A stretch of 64,000 bases of DNA from Prorocentrum cordatum (GCA_963575745.1 CAUYUJ010020282.1:249315-313314), one strand, 5' to 3'. Counted from the stretch's first letter, positions 10,690 to 21,105 are shown. Numbers and translations are program-made. The notes: generated from the sequence alone by a model not told the origin.

Positions 10690-11265
10690 ATCATGCTAGC
10701 AGGGGCGGTCCGGGCAGAAGGCCGCGCAGCGTCGCGTGGACAGGAGAGCGAAGCGGCCGGATTCCTCGGATCCGGATCCTCCGGAGCTGTGGGCTCCCTG
10801 ATTCGTTCGAGTTTGACTGTGTCTTGGCGTTCGGCGCCGATGAGTTGCCCGTCCCAGCGGAGTGAAGCGAAGAGGAGGAGCAGCAGTGACGGCAGCTGAC
10901 GGCGGCGGAGGCGGTGAAGGCGAGTGGAGCGAGCTCGCTTTCGCAGAGGAGGAGCAAGGCTGGCGTGGTCGACGGCCGGGCGAGCGAGCGGGAGCTCCGT
11001 CAGGGAGGGCAATGGAGAGCCACATGGCCCAGCCCCTCCCTGCCAGAGGTTGCTGCCGCGAGCGTGTTCGCGAACCTTCCAGGCGGGCTGGCGCCTGGGC
11101 TGGTTGTCTCTGGTGCTGCTGCTTTTCTTTCCCCCCCTGGCCGTACTTCTCCTGATGTTCCTCTGCCGCAGGTTCCCCGATTACTAGTGATGTTGCTAAT
11201 GCGACTGCTGCTCGGCATCGTGCTGGTCCTGTTCCTCGCGTGGTTCCCCTACTCTTCATCTCTGA
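10690..11265 (+). other. Unassigned, possibly part of element 2 upstream region
   Basis: An open frame from about 10914 reads WPSPSLPEVAAASVFANLPG and then a hydrophobic stretch around VMLLMRLLLGIVLVLF. It runs into the CT tract and has no recognised domain. It may be an upstream exon or leader of the ORF1-like frame at 11712, but no splice pair could be fixed. Confidence 0.3.
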
Positions 11266-11491
11266 TCCCCTCCCGTCCCCTACCGTTCCACCTCTCCCCC
11301 CAAGCCCCTCTCCTCCCTCCCTACCTCCACCCGCCTCGCTATTATCGATACCTCTCTCTCCACCTCTATCTCCCTCTCTCCCTCCATCTCTTCTCTCTCT
11401 TTCTCTCTCTTGTTCGCCCTTTATCTCTCTCTCTCTCTGTTTACGGATGAATAGTCATATCGTTCTCTCTCTCTCTCTCTCTCCTTTTCTC

Positions 11492-11522
<31 letters not shown>

Positions 11523-11708
11523 TTCTCTCCCTCTACATCCATATACAGTTACATATGTATATACCTGTGTTCGTTTCTCGCTCTCTCTCTCTCTCTCTCT
11601 CTTGTCCGCTTTCTCTGTGTCTCTCTCTATATATACAGATATATGTATCATTCTCTCTCCCTCTCTCGCGCTTCCTCCCTTCCATCCCTCCTCCATCCCT
11701 CCTGTTTG
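11266..11708. repeat. CT-rich tract with (CT)n and (ATAT) interruptions
   Basis: About 440 bp of CT/CTC repeat with TATATATAC and ACATATGTATATAC islands. It ends in TGTTTGTAG at 11703-11711, which looks like a 3' splice acceptor, and the next frame opens directly after it. The tract could therefore be an intron polypyrimidine region or simply a microsatellite. Confidence 0.85.
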
Positions 11709-11711
11709 TAG

Positions 11712-12581
11712 CCATTTCCACGTATCTTGGATGCCTTTGTGGCGGCGCGCTTGGAAGTGGCGCGGCTGTCGCGAGCCACGACAGTCCGCTTGCAGCCGAG
11801 CGGGGCGGCGCATCCGAAACCGAAGGGACGCTGGGGCGAGGGACCTCCGCAGACTACGAGTGCCAAGGAGGACGCCCGCGCGCAGGCCAAGCCGGAGTTG
11901 TGTGCCGAGCTTTTGCAAGACCCCAGCAAGCACGGCTTGTCGGCGGAACAGGCGAAGTCGATCATGGTGTCGCTGGCCCCGCCGGGCCAAGACGCGGACA
12001 TGGAGCCTGCGAGGGCGGAGCTGGCTACGAAGTCGCTGCAGGACCTGCACCAGGGGAAAGCGAGAAAGGAAACGCAGCCCGAACGGACTCAGGAGCGGCT
12101 GCCTGCAGCGCGAGAGGCGCTGGAGGCCAAGCAGAAAGAGGTCGATCAGGAGCTGGACTATCTCAAGGGCCACCAGGAGGCCTTGCAGGATATCAACACG
12201 GTCATCAAGGCGAACGAGATCGCGGACGCGGCCCCCATCGTCGGCACAGTCCAGCGGGGTGCCCTCTTCGACTCAGGCGAGTCTCTGGACATGCTGGGGT
12301 TCGTGGCGGAGTCGGTGGACAAGCTCGGGTCCTCGTCGCACCCCGCGGCGATGGAGAAGCAAACCAATGAGTGTGTCAAGTTGCTCGGCAAGCAGCGAAC
12401 GGCCGTCCAGAAGAAGGTCAAGCATGAGGGCGAGGAGAGGGAGGCTAAGGCCGCAGAGGTTGCTGCAACTGCTGCTGCGGCTCCTGCTTTTCCCGCTGGG
12501 TATGCTGCTGCTGGCCGCGAGCCACCCGTCGAGCCCGACTGGGACGACCCCGCCCTCCAGGAGAACGCGCCCGCAGCTTGA
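11712..12581 (+). CDS. ORF1-like coiled-coil protein of LINE-like element 2
   Basis: Open from just after a TAG at 11709-11711 to the stop at 12579-12581, with no ATG near the 5' end, so the true start is upstream or lost. The product is about 289 residues: Ala/Lys/Glu/Gln-rich, with strong helix potential in the middle (EALEAKQKEVDQELDYLKGH) and near the end (KQRTAVQKKVKHEGEEREAK), and an acidic C-terminus (PDWDDPALQENAPAA). ORF1 proteins of LINEs bind element RNA through coiled-coil trimers. Its position just before an endonuclease-RT frame and its resemblance to dinoflagellate LINE ORF1 proteins suggest that role. It could instead be an unrelated host exon. Confidence 0.5.
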   Translation, partial: PFPRILDAFVAARLEVARLSRATTVRLQPSGAAHPKPKGRWGEGPPQTTSAKEDARAQAKPELCAELLQDPSKHGLSAEQAKSIMVSLAPPGQDADMEPARAELATKSLQDLHQGKARKETQPERTQERLPAAREALEAKQKEVDQELDYLKGHQEALQDINTVIKANEIADAAPIVGTVQRGALFDSGESLDMLGFVAESVDKLGSSSHPAAMEKQTNECVKLLGKQRTAVQKKVKHEGEEREAKAAEVAATAAAAPAFPAGYAAAGREPPVEPDWDDPALQENAPAA

Positions 12582-12669
12582 GGACCGCGAGAAGGTCAAG
12601 CGCCTGTAGTCCTCCCTGCTGCCACCAGAAAAGCCACGGTTGGTTTGGCGGGGGCGGGACCTGTGAGTC

Positions 12670-13400
12670 AGGAGGCTTCGACGTCCTCACTGTGAATGTA
12701 CGGCTTGGCCCAAGGCCCAAGACCTGTTGGCGCGGTGCGCTGAGGAAAGCGCGGGAAGGACAGCGCCTAAGGAATCGCTTCTGCCGGAGCATCGCCTCGA
12801 ACTGGAGAAGCAGCTGGCCGCGGCGCAGTCGCGGCGCCGAGCAACCGGTGCCTCCATCGAGCGCGGAAGAGCGGAGAGCGCGGGCAGCGCGCTGCTGAAG
12901 TCGCCTGGGGGGCACGGCAGCGGCCCTCTTCGTGCCAGCCGCGTCCTCGCAGCAAGGACATCCCAGCGTCCTCGCCACCAAAATTGGGCATGGCGGAGCC
13001 CGACATCAGCTTCTTGGGCGCGCTGCTCCAGCTGGTCGAGCTTTTGCCGGGCCCGTGGATCGCTGGTGGCGGCTGGAACTTGGAGACAGCGGAGCTCGTG
13101 GAATGGGCTTGGCGAGCGTCAGGGCTAGTGGTTAGCCCTGCTGAGCCCACCTGTGGGCAGAAGACGTACGAGTTCTTCGCTGCCGACAGCCGCGCGTCGC
13201 GCCGATCATCTGGGGCCCATTATCGCCCGCAGAAGCTGGGGGCTTTATTCCTGGCCCAGTCGGCAGGTCAAAGTCATTCTGGACTTTATCCTGGTGGTCG
13301 GCCGGCGGCCGACGCCGGGTCCTTTTGCGCGACGTGAGCGCAGGCAAGTTCGTTGCATGTCTAAGCGGCAAGTCGAGCCAGGCCGCCCGCTGCGCGCTGG
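12670..13400 (+). pseudogene. Endonuclease-like domain of element 2 (broken)
   Basis: FDVLTVNVRLG at about 12675 fits the first endonuclease strand. KESLLPEHRLELEKQLAAA fits the Q/E-H motif region (here Lys-Glu-Ser rather than an intact Gln-Glu-His). GPWIAGGGWNLETAELVEWA at about 13050-13110 fits the G-D-x-N motif, with Asp changed to Gly. GLVVSPAEPTCGQKTYEFFAA matches the 'P-T-C-...-I-D-Y-F' motif, with the Asp also lost. Frame changes occur between blocks. Two catalytic positions appear substituted, so activity is unlikely. Confidence 0.7.
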
Positions 13401-13535
13401 AGGCAGCTGATCGGCATGCGCAGGCTCTTCGGTGGAGGTGAAAGGAGGTCACGCTGCCTTCGCCTGCGTTCGCTCTGCAGCTCAGCCCTAGGAGCCGGTC
13501 TGCGAAGCGCTTGATGAGGAGGTGATGCAACGGAG

Positions 13536-14091
13536 GTGCCCCCCCGGCCGCAGGGGCCCTCACGGCCCGGGAAATTCAAACATGCAGTTTTTTTTCCCTC
13601 GGGCGGCGATGAGACAGCGACAGTGGCTCGCATTTTGAAGCAGCGGCAGCAGGCGTGGATTCACGAGCAGCGCGCAGATGAGGAGCGCCCACGCTCGCGG
13701 CGAGGAGCGGAGCTCGACGCTGGGATCCTGCCAGCGATCACCATAGCCGAGCTTGATCGGGTCGTTGATTCGCGCAGTGAAAAGGCAGGGCTGGGGCGGG
13801 GCCGGCCAGCTTCGCCCGCGACAGCTGCGCTGGTTGCCGGCGAGTCGCAGGCTGCGACGCCGCGATGCGCCGCCGGCTTGGGAGGCCGACGCATTGGATT
13901 GCAAGCTCTTCTCGATGCTGATCTCCTCCTTGCCGAAGCCGCCTCCCAGCGGCGGAGTGCGCCCTATCGCCTTCAACTGCATCTGGCTGCGGATCCGGGG
14001 CAGGCTGGGGCAGTCGCCGGCTGCGGCTCGGGGGCGCCAGCTGGAGGGCGGCTTCTATTGGGGAGGCGTCGGCAAGACGCCGTGGAAGACA
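13536..14091 (+). pseudogene. Reverse transcriptase N-terminal part, element 2
   Basis: The linker frame carries ITIAELDRVVDSRSEKAG. Then, one frame over (13753-14163), LRPRQLRWLPAS and MLISSLPKPPPSGGVRPIAF appear. The last is the classic start of the palm/fingers region: a hydrophobic strand, then Pro-Lys, Gly-Gly, Arg-Pro-Ile. It continues IWLRIRGRL and FYWGGVGKTPWK and is then cut by the inserted element at 14092. One frameshift lies between linker and domain. Confidence 0.75.
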
Positions 14092-14609
14092 CATCTAAAA
14101 TTCTATCTTGGTTGCTCATTTCCCCCGCGGCAGCTGCGTTCGGAAGGGCCGCGTGGCATCTAAAATTCCCCCCTTGGATCACATGTGTTTTACAGCGTTT
14201 TCATACAGAAGATCAGAGACGAACAGATATGTTTCAAACATAGCTACGCTTAGGTACGATGTTTTTTTTTTTTTGCGATGCGGGAGGCATGGTTTCTTCC
14301 ATAGTTTAGATGCGGGGTCATTTTCAGATGCGAGTAGACATGTTTTGATATGTTTAGATACGGTTCAATATGGCGCCCATCGCTGGAAACCATGTATACC
14401 AAACATAGATACGAATAGATGCGGCGCCATGTCTCGCGCGCGCGCGCCCACGATCGATCATTATCGCTCCTTCTTCTTGGGCCCTCCTCATCCGCCCTCC
14501 TCGGTGTTCATCTTCTTCGTCTTTCGCCGCGTGCTGAGTGGGGTTCCTGTTCCCCGCAGCCTGAGTGGGGTTCTTGTTTCGCTAGAACACCCTCCCCCCT
14601 CTCCCCTCC

Positions 14610-14665
14610 TCCCCCCCCCCCGCCCCCCCCCCGCCCCCCCCCCCCCCCCCCCCCCCCGCAATGCC
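14610..14665. repeat. Poly-C tract
   Basis: C runs, interrupted by single G, inside the inserted element. Length may be unreliable because homopolymers are error-prone in assemblies. Confidence 0.95.
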
Positions 14666-14835
14666 ATGCCAATGCGCGCCATGCCGATGCCGCGCCGACC
14701 TACCATGCCATACCTACAGCACCGCACCTACCATACCATACCCACCATACCAGACCAAACCGACTAGACCATACCATACTAACCATGCCATGCCAAACTA
14801 TGCCATACCTACCAAACCTACTATACCATACTTCT
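14666..14835. repeat. CCATAC/CCATGC degenerate pentamer-type tract
   Basis: Repeating ATGCC, ATACC, CTACC and CAGAC units at 5-bp spacing. It resembles in style the degenerate pentamer tracts at 21370, 29190 and 34365, though the unit differs. Confidence 0.8.
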
Positions 14836-14842
14836 CCTCCCC

Positions 14843-14912
14843 CCCCCCCCCCCCCCTCCTCCTCGACTCCTCTTCATCCTCTTCCTCCTCGTCCTCCTCC
14901 TCCTCTGAGCTC
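14843..14912. repeat. Poly-C and (CTC)n tract
   Basis: A C run followed by CTC/TCC repeats near the middle of the inserted element. Confidence 0.9.
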
Positions 14913-15362
14913 CCCCCATCCTGCGGTTCGCTGTTCCTACATGCTCCTCGTCGTTTTTGTCGTCGTCGCTCGCCTCCTCACTCCTCATCGCCAGGGCACC
15001 CTACTAGCCTCATCCCCCTGTTCATTGCTTCGATCAACAGCATGGATCTTGTTCGCGCCGGGAGCACGGCCAACTGAATTCGCGCTGACAAAATAGGAAC
15101 GAGTAGATACGACGCGGCACTGTCCTTCTGTGGAACATAGATACGAATATATATGTTTTCTGGAAGAAACATAGGCACGGTCCCACGTGTTAAAGTATCC
15201 GGGAAAATCATGCGTTTAGATAAGGCGGCGCCCCCGCGCAGGCCAGGGGCGCGCATCTAAAAATAGCGTTTATCTTGTCGTCGTTGCAGAGAAATCAATG
15301 CGACGGGCTTCTCGCCTGCGCCAGGGCGCGATCGCATCTAAATGCATCTCTTATTTTAGATG

Positions 15363-16245
15363 CGTCTTGCAGGACGTTCGACCGCGCAGGTCGCGCGCGC
15401 GACCTGCTGGCCGCAGACCGCGCGCAGCGCGACGGCGTGGCTGCTGGGGCGGCAGCCCCGGACCTCGGCAAGTATTACGAGCACGTCTCGCATGAGATAC
15501 TACTGCACGAGACGCGATCCCCGCTTCCGCGGTTGCGGACGCAGTGCCGCGCCCGCCGCCCGGGCAGGCGGGCGCGGCGCGCTGGCGCGCCGTCGGCGGT
15601 GGTCCGCGCCAACGGCGCGGTCGCAGCCGGCTGCAGCTGCGTGCTGGGGCTGGCGAAGCCCATGCTTTTCGCGCATATGGCCGAGCAGGCGCGGAGGTTT
15701 CCGCTGGCGCGGGCGCAGTCGCCCAGGCCCTGGGCGCCGTCGAGCTGGTCAGCGACTGGCCTCCCAAGGTATTGCGCAGCCTCGTCGACGGTCTCGCGGC
15801 TAGGAAGCCGAAGATCAGCTGGGCCGAGACGGGCTGGCTGGCGGGCGGCGACGAGCTCGCTCGATAGCCCTTCCGCTGCTGGCAGGGCGAGCTGGAGCGC
15901 GCCCGAGGCATCAGGTGCGCGGGAGGCGACGGCTCGCCCAGGATTCTTCGCAGCGTCGTCAAACAAGATAAGAGGATGTTGAAAGCCAATAGGTCGGCAG
16001 ATAGGGTTCGCGCTCTGAGGGCTGCCGGAGCTTCTGCGGCTAAGATTCTTAGAGGTTCCCCCGCGGCCGCCGCGGTCTCGGGCTCCGCGGTTACGGGCAT
16101 CGCCGATTTGAAATTCAATGGTTGGAGGACTCTTGCTTTGAACTCCAAGGGGCGGCCCCCTGCGGGAGCCGGCGTGGGCCTCGGGCTCCAGAGCATGCGT
16201 CGAGGGTGCTGGATGGGGGGAAGTTGTGCATGCCTGGGCTCGTAG
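15363..16245 (+). pseudogene. Reverse transcriptase C-terminal part, element 2, motif C lost
   Basis: The frame of 15275 gives RDLLAADRAQRDGVAAGAAA and then DLGKYYEHVSHEILLHE at about 15461-15511, which fits motif A. GAVAAGCSCVLGLAKPM fits the motif B region. The next frame jumps from MAEQARRF to GAGAVAQALGAVELVSD, so the expected Y-x-D-D segment (motif C) is missing, apparently deleted near 15700. RADRVRALRAAGASAAKILRG-type sequence and SGSAVTGIADLKFN (to about 16110) match the post-RT region. The frame ends at 16243-16245. Confidence 0.7.
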
Positions 16246-16489
16246 CCGGGGGGCTTCTGTGCCGTCGCTCGGGCCTCGGGGGTCGTTCTCGAGGGTTCTC
16301 GGGGCATCCTAGGTAAGAAGCGCCCTTGGGCAAGGTGCTGCATCCCTGAGCAGGCGGGGTTGCTGACGCTTGCGCGTGTCGTGGGTGAGATGATTTCAGC
16401 TTAGAGATGTGAGTGCTTTGCTGGAATAGTAAATATTCAGACTCGGGCAAATGCAGTCTTTGGAAATGGCGCCGCGACACGCGCGGGCA
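16246..16489. other. No gene seen
   Basis: Short open frames only. It probably contains the decayed 3' part of element 2. Confidence 0.4.
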
Positions 16490-16770
16490 ATACTTCGTGC
16501 AATAGTCGGAAACGATCACGTACATGCTAGCGTGCCTCATGCAATAGTTGGGGTGCAATAGCTTGCTCGCGCGAACGCAATAGTTCATCTCTGCGACGAA
16601 ATAGTTTGCATGCTCGCTTTGTTGCAAAGCCTAGTTTGCAATGGTTGGCCGGCCACGATGCACTAGTTGCGTCTGGCCATGCAATGCGACAGAACAGTTG
16701 AGCCCGCGGGCGCAATAGTTCGCAATAGTTGCGCGCGGCAGTTGCGCGCAATAGTCCCACGCAGCGAACC
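16490..16770. repeat. Degenerate GCAATAGTT repeat cluster
   Basis: At least ten copies of GCAATAGTT or close variants (ACAATAG, GCACTAGTT, GAAATAGTT) at irregular spacing, mixed with GCGCGC stretches. No open frame of interest crosses it. Confidence 0.8.
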
Positions 16771-17642
16771 ATTGCAGCTGCGGCTTGCGGCCCCGTTTCT
16801 AAATTTCCATTTCCCCGGAACCAGAATGCGCACTTTGCCTCGCCAGGTCGCGCCGCGGCGGTCGCGAAAAGGGTTGCTTCCATTGCGTCAGACGTGCCAG
16901 CGACGAAGCGGAACGAGCATTGGGTTTCCGAGCTCCGCCTGGCCCCCCCGGGCAAAGCCCCGCGCGGGGAGGCGGGGGCGGGGCTCGCTAGGCACGGGCG
17001 CAACGTGGTCAGGAGCGCCGGGCTTCTGGCGCGCACTGGCCTCAGGCAAGGCTGGCGAAGCATAATGCATAGGCGTCTCACGCGCATCGCGTGTGCGACT
17101 GTCGGGGCACCCGGCGTTCCATCGGGGGTTCGACTGCCCGCGCTCAGAAGGTTTCAGGCGCGTTGATTTGTCGCCCTTCCTCAAGAGAGCGGCTCGGCAA
17201 GCGGCGGTTCTCAGCGAGGGGGGGGGGGGGGGCGCCGCTTGCGAGGCGGTTGCCCCCCTTCGCTGGGGCTGTGTTTCGGGGGTTCGGGGGCGCTGAAGCC
17301 TCTGAAGAGAATTTGATGAACTTCATAGGGGCCGCTCCTGGATGGAGATGGGGCGCCCTCATCTTCGCGGGCGGATCAGCCTTCCGCGCGAAATTCCCAT
17401 CGCGCAGGCGAGCTGGCCGAGCCACGTTGCAGATTGACCGGGCAAGCCGCTTTGTGGCACGTACGCAAAGGGAGATGTCTCGGGGGGGGGGCTCATCAGC
17501 GGGCTCGGGGTGGGGGGGCTGCGCTTTCCACGCGGCTACTAGGTTTAGTAGGCCTCCTCGGGAGGGCGACGTCGGCGTTCCATTCGTAATGCACAGTGGT
17601 TGCGCTGGCTCGGTCTGAAATGCAGCCTCCTCGCCCGCCGCC
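16771..17642. other. No recognised gene
   Basis: Mixed GC-rich sequence with short overlapping frames. One + frame near 17311-17400 reads MNFIGAAPGWRWGALIFAGG, which is coding-like but unrecognised. A poly-G run lies at about 17218-17232. Confidence 0.35.
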
Positions 17643-18923
17643 GTGGGCCCCCGCAGTGAAAGTCGCCGCGCGTGGCAGCTGTGGTGGTCCAAAGTTGGCC
17701 TATCAGCGACTGCGGTTAAGTTCGAGGCTCGTCGCGCGATCCAGGAAGCCACCTCTTGGGATGATGAGTGGCATCTCCGAGGGAATCGTCGGGATGACGA
17801 GTGGGCCAAGAAAGGCGCCCTGCCCTGGGCTTTTCAGGACGAGCAAGGCCTTGTCGTAGAAGGCTGCGAGCGTCGGGATGCGCACGCGGCCGAATGGCAA
17901 GGTCGGCTCCATCGGCGGCTCCACGGCGCGGGCTTCAGCGATGCGAGGGGCGGGGGGGGAGGGGCGGAGGTGGCCCTCCAGTTCGACGCCTGTCCTGTCA
18001 AGTCGGTGGAGGCCGATCCAGTGGATGAGCTGGATCTGCGCCTAGCCCATCGGGAGCGGGAAGGCCTGCTCGAGGCCATGCCTGCTGCTTGGTATCCTAA
18101 GGAGGAGGAGGCCGCTCTGGGTAGGGCTGGGATCGCTCTGGGTTCTGCTGCTCGTGATTCCTCCGCCGGCTCCTCGGCTGCTCCTCCTGACCTGGTGCCC
18201 CAATATTCGGGGCTTCGGTGGGGTGGGTGTGAGACTTGGAAATTCAACCAGCGGGCTGCGGTGCGGGCTCCTATTCACGGGGGCACCGAGGCTCCTCCAG
18301 TTATGTTCCCGATCTCGCGCCTGGCGAACGTTCAAAGCTGTCATCGGAAAGGCCTAGCGGGCCTGCGTTTCGGGCCCCGCCACGTTGGGCTAGCCGCGCA
18401 GCTTAGCAGGCTCAGGCGCATTCTGCACCGAATTATACCCGCAACCCTCTCCCCAAGCTCGGCGATCTGTGTGAGCCGTCGGTCGAGGTCCGACCTTTCT
18501 TGGAAGGCAGGCTGGTTGCATCAGAGACCTCGGCGAGTGCTGACCCAGCGGTCTGCCCCGGGCGTGGGTTGGAGATCCCCGAGGCCCTTGATACGCATCG
18601 TGTTGCGCAGCTGCGCGGGTTCGGTGATCCGCCGGAGGCGGTGGAATTCTGTCGCGCTGAACGTCAGCGCGAAGCCAGACTCAAGAGGAAAGCTGGCCCT
18701 GATGAGCTTAATTCATGAATTAAGCCTCGCCGGTCGCGATGCACTTTGGCGTGGCCCCCTCAGTTTCCTAAGGCGCCATCGTTCCTGTGCATCTCGACGA
18801 GGAGGCTCCCGCATTCGCGATAATTGTGGCGCGCCCGGCTTGATGCACCCACGAGTTATTTGGGGCAACTGCGCTGATCGCATTGTATTTTCGCGCTCAT
18901 TTGGGCGGTGGGACAGGCGGTGA
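17643..18923 (+). CDS. Long open frame of unknown function
   Basis: A 426-codon open stretch on the + strand starts at GTG, with no nearby ATG. It contains WQLWWSKVGLSATAVKFEA, EATSWDDEWHLRGNRRDDEW and LEAMPAAWYPKEEEAALG, which have a normal residue mix and Trp/acid-rich motifs in the first half. The second half turns Arg/Ser-rich and may be out of frame. It follows element 2 and could be a further LINE-related or host fragment. I recognise no family. Confidence 0.35.
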   Translation: MGPRSESRRAWQLWWSKVGLSATAVKFEARRAIQEATSWDDEWHLRGNRRDDEWAKKGALPWAFQDEQGLVVEGCERRDAHAAEWQGRLHRRLHGAGFSDARGGGGGAEVALQFDACPVKSVEADPVDELDLRLAHREREGLLEAMPAAWYPKEEEAALGRAGIALGSAARDSSAGSSAAPPDLVPQYSGLRWGGCETWKFNQRAAVRAPIHGGTEAPPVMFPISRLANVQSCHRKGLAGLRFGPRHVGLAAQLSRLRRILHRIIPATLSPSSAICVSRRSRSDLSWKAGWLHQRPRRVLTQRSAPGVGWRSPRPLIRIVLRSCAGSVIRRRRWNSVALNVSAKPDSRGKLALMSLIHELSLAGRDALWRGPLSFLRRHRSCASRRGGSRIRDNCGAPGLMHPRVIWGNCADRIVFSRSFGRWDRR

Positions 18924-20040
18924 CAGGTGGAAATATATAAGCAATGCATGACGATGGTGGGGCAGGCGGTGGAACAGCAACTGGCTGAATGGAATGGCCA
19001 CCTACGGGGGAGGAGGATGATGAGGCGAAGGAGAAAGGAGAGGAGGATGATTCGCTCGTTGATTTCTTGGGCGAGAAGTGGGGACTTGTACGAGATGCGG
19101 ACGCCGTGACTGAATAGCGACTGCGATCTGACAGTTTCGTGAAGTTTGCATGTGGCAAGTGGCGCCTGCCCACATGTACGGTTTCGCAGAGTCAGCATCA
19201 ATCGAACGCTGGCCAACAAAGAAACAAAGACAGAGCTGGACGCAAGAAAGGACATATTATATTTCTGATGGAGCGAACCAGGTGCAGACGAATTGAAAGA
19301 CACACTGACGCGAACGATCTGCTGGGCATCTTCGAAAAGACAGTTTGTATATGCACCCGGTCCAACGTCTGTGCAACATGTGGTTTGCGGCTGCGAGGAA
19401 TTGCGCGAACCCACCTCCGAGTCTTTGTTTATTCGCGTGTTCGACAGGGTATCCATTCACATGCGAAATGGGTGGAAACCCCTGGGCTCCATCAAGGACC
19501 CCGTTCAATGGTTCCCGCGAGTTCGCAAAAACAATAGTTGATGGCCTGGCTGGTCGAAAGACGGATCGCCGAAGCACGTGGCACAAAACGTGATCTTAGA
19601 CTCCCATGCCATCATCCAAACGGACCTTGGTGTGAGGGAAAGGGATTGCGCGGCCGTCGCATGGACCATTGATTTGTGGGGTACTCGCGGACAAGAGTGG
19701 CTATTTGAACCACTGGTTGCGCATGTTTTTGTTTATGCGCGTGCCTTGTATGGCTTTTGTTACTGAGTCGATCGCTTTGGACGAGACATCATGCCAATCT
19801 GCGAAGGTTCTGGTTTCCAGCCCGGCAAGCGATTCACACAGTGGAAACGGATGTGTCCTGAGCTCTACCAACAAAAAAGGAGGAGATGGGTAGGAGGAGG
19901 AGTTTCGCCCTCGCTCAGCTGGATTAGTACGCGTTTCCACGGAGAGCCGGTGACGCGCCCGACTCCCAAAACGACCGCGCGTGTCACCGCGCATGTCCTC
20001 ACAACTAGGCCAATCATCGACAAGTAACTATCTGATCAGA
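18924..20040. other. Lower-GC stretch without recognised gene
   Basis: Composition is closer to 50% GC and repeats are few. Plus-strand frames such as 19293-19541 (REPTSESLFIRVFDRVSIHM) and 19578-19766 have ordinary residue use but stop after short runs. They could be a decayed gene; nothing is assignable. Confidence 0.4.
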
Positions 20041-20059
20041 CTCCCCTCTCCGGTTCCAC

Positions 20060-20360
20060 GTTGTGGTTTTTCTCCTCCGATTCTGCCTCTCCGTCCCTTC
20101 GTTTCCTCCTAGTGATATCCTCCTCCCTCCTTCGCCCAATCCTCATCCGCCACTCCGATGTTCCTCCTCCTCCTCATCGTCATCCTCATCCTGCCCCTTG
20201 GCTTCTCCTCATCCTCCTCATTTTCCTTTCCTGCTCCCCCACTCCTCCTCCTCCTGCCCCCCTTCACCTTTTTCATCGTCCTCCCCATCCCATTTCCCTC
20301 ACCCCCCCTGCCGCTCTCCCTCCTCTTCTCGTCCTCTTCTTGCTGCTCCCAAATCCTCAC
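20060..20360. repeat. CT-rich low-complexity tract
   Basis: Pyrimidine-rich TCC/CTCC sequence giving Pro/Ser/Leu frames on one strand and Gly/Arg/Glu on the other. No gene. Confidence 0.85.
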
Positions 20361-20534
20361 GCCATTCCCTGAGATTCGACGTCGGTTGCAACTTTTCGAA
20401 CAATTGTCACCAAAGTGCTGGGCCCCATCTTTCTGCTGCATTTTTCTAGTCTTGGGGCCCGGGGCCCGAGGCCAGGGGAAAACGCCCTGCTGCATTTGTC
20501 GAATCGTATCGATTTGTGACGTCCAGGGGCCCGA

Positions 20535-20720
20535 AGACCAAACCGTCCGGTGTGAAACATGTGACGCCCAGATCTCAGGACTTCCCCCCCCCTCCCGCGT
20601 CCTCTCCCTCCCCCACCCCCGCGCGACGGAACCCCCGAAACATGGCACGACTCGGCCCTCGCGCCAAACTGGGCGAGCACGCGCGGTTTGAAAACATGGC
20701 GACGCCCAGATCTCATGAGC
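20535..20720 (+). repeat. Direct duplication around GACGCCCAGATCTCA
   Basis: GACGCCCAGATCTCA preceded by GAAAACATG- or GAAACATGT-like sequence occurs at about 20562-20576 and 20701-20715. The preceding 30 bp (CCAAACYG...GCGGTTTG or CCGGTGTG) is partly shared. A short dispersed or tandem duplicate. Confidence 0.6.
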
Positions 20721-21105
20721 TCTTCGCACCCAGCCGTGTGCGGCCCAGGCGCTCCAGTTGGGTGTTGCTAGCCAGAAGTGCCCCCTGGCCCACGGTGCCC
20801 CCCCAGGAGTTCCGAGGAGGCCCCCAGGGTTTCCAGAGCCCCCCCCTCACTCACGAGGCCCCGAGGGCCCAGGGGCTCCAAGCTGGAGCGAAAATGTTGG
20901 GGGGCACTATGGGCCAGGGGCATCTCGGGCAACCCCCGCTCCAGGCCCCGAGGCCGCCCACCGGGGCGGGCTGCTGGCATGGCCGCGCAGGGGCCCGGCG
21001 GCGCCTCGCGCGAGCGTCACGAGCCGCTGCTGGCGGAGGACGCCCGCGCCGGGCCGCAGGGGCCGAGGGAGTTGCGCGGCGAGTGGCGCCCTGTTCTCGG
21101 CATCG
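20721..21105. other. No recognised gene
   Basis: GC-rich, G/C-run-laden sequence with overlapping frames in all directions and no domain. Confidence 0.45.

Larger units (their letters stand above)
14092..15362. mobile_element. Non-autonomous element with short terminal inverted repeats, inserted in element 2
   Basis: CATCTAAAAT at 14092-14101 and its reverse complement at 15353-15362 bound about 1.27 kb. A second pair, GCATCTAAAAT at 14156-14166 and 15353-15363, gives an alternative inner left end. A further GCATCTAAA at 15334 makes the right end locally palindromic. Subterminal parts share ACATAGATACGAATA (about 14404 and 15136). The interior holds poly-C, a CCATAC pentamer tract and CTC repeats but no gene. 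Reverse-transcriptase motifs continue on both sides, so this is an insertion. No target-site duplication was found. Confidence 0.65.
11712..16245 (+). mobile_element. LINE-like non-LTR retrotransposon, element 2 (interrupted)
   Basis: An ORF1-like frame, endonuclease-like region and reverse-transcriptase region follow in order on the + strand. The reverse transcriptase is split by the 14092-15362 insertion, and its motifs resume immediately after it. Element 2 is a different lineage from element 1: its motif sequences (KYYEHVSHEILLHE, AVTGIADLKFN) are of another type. Ends are approximate; no poly-A tail was seen. Confidence 0.7.
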
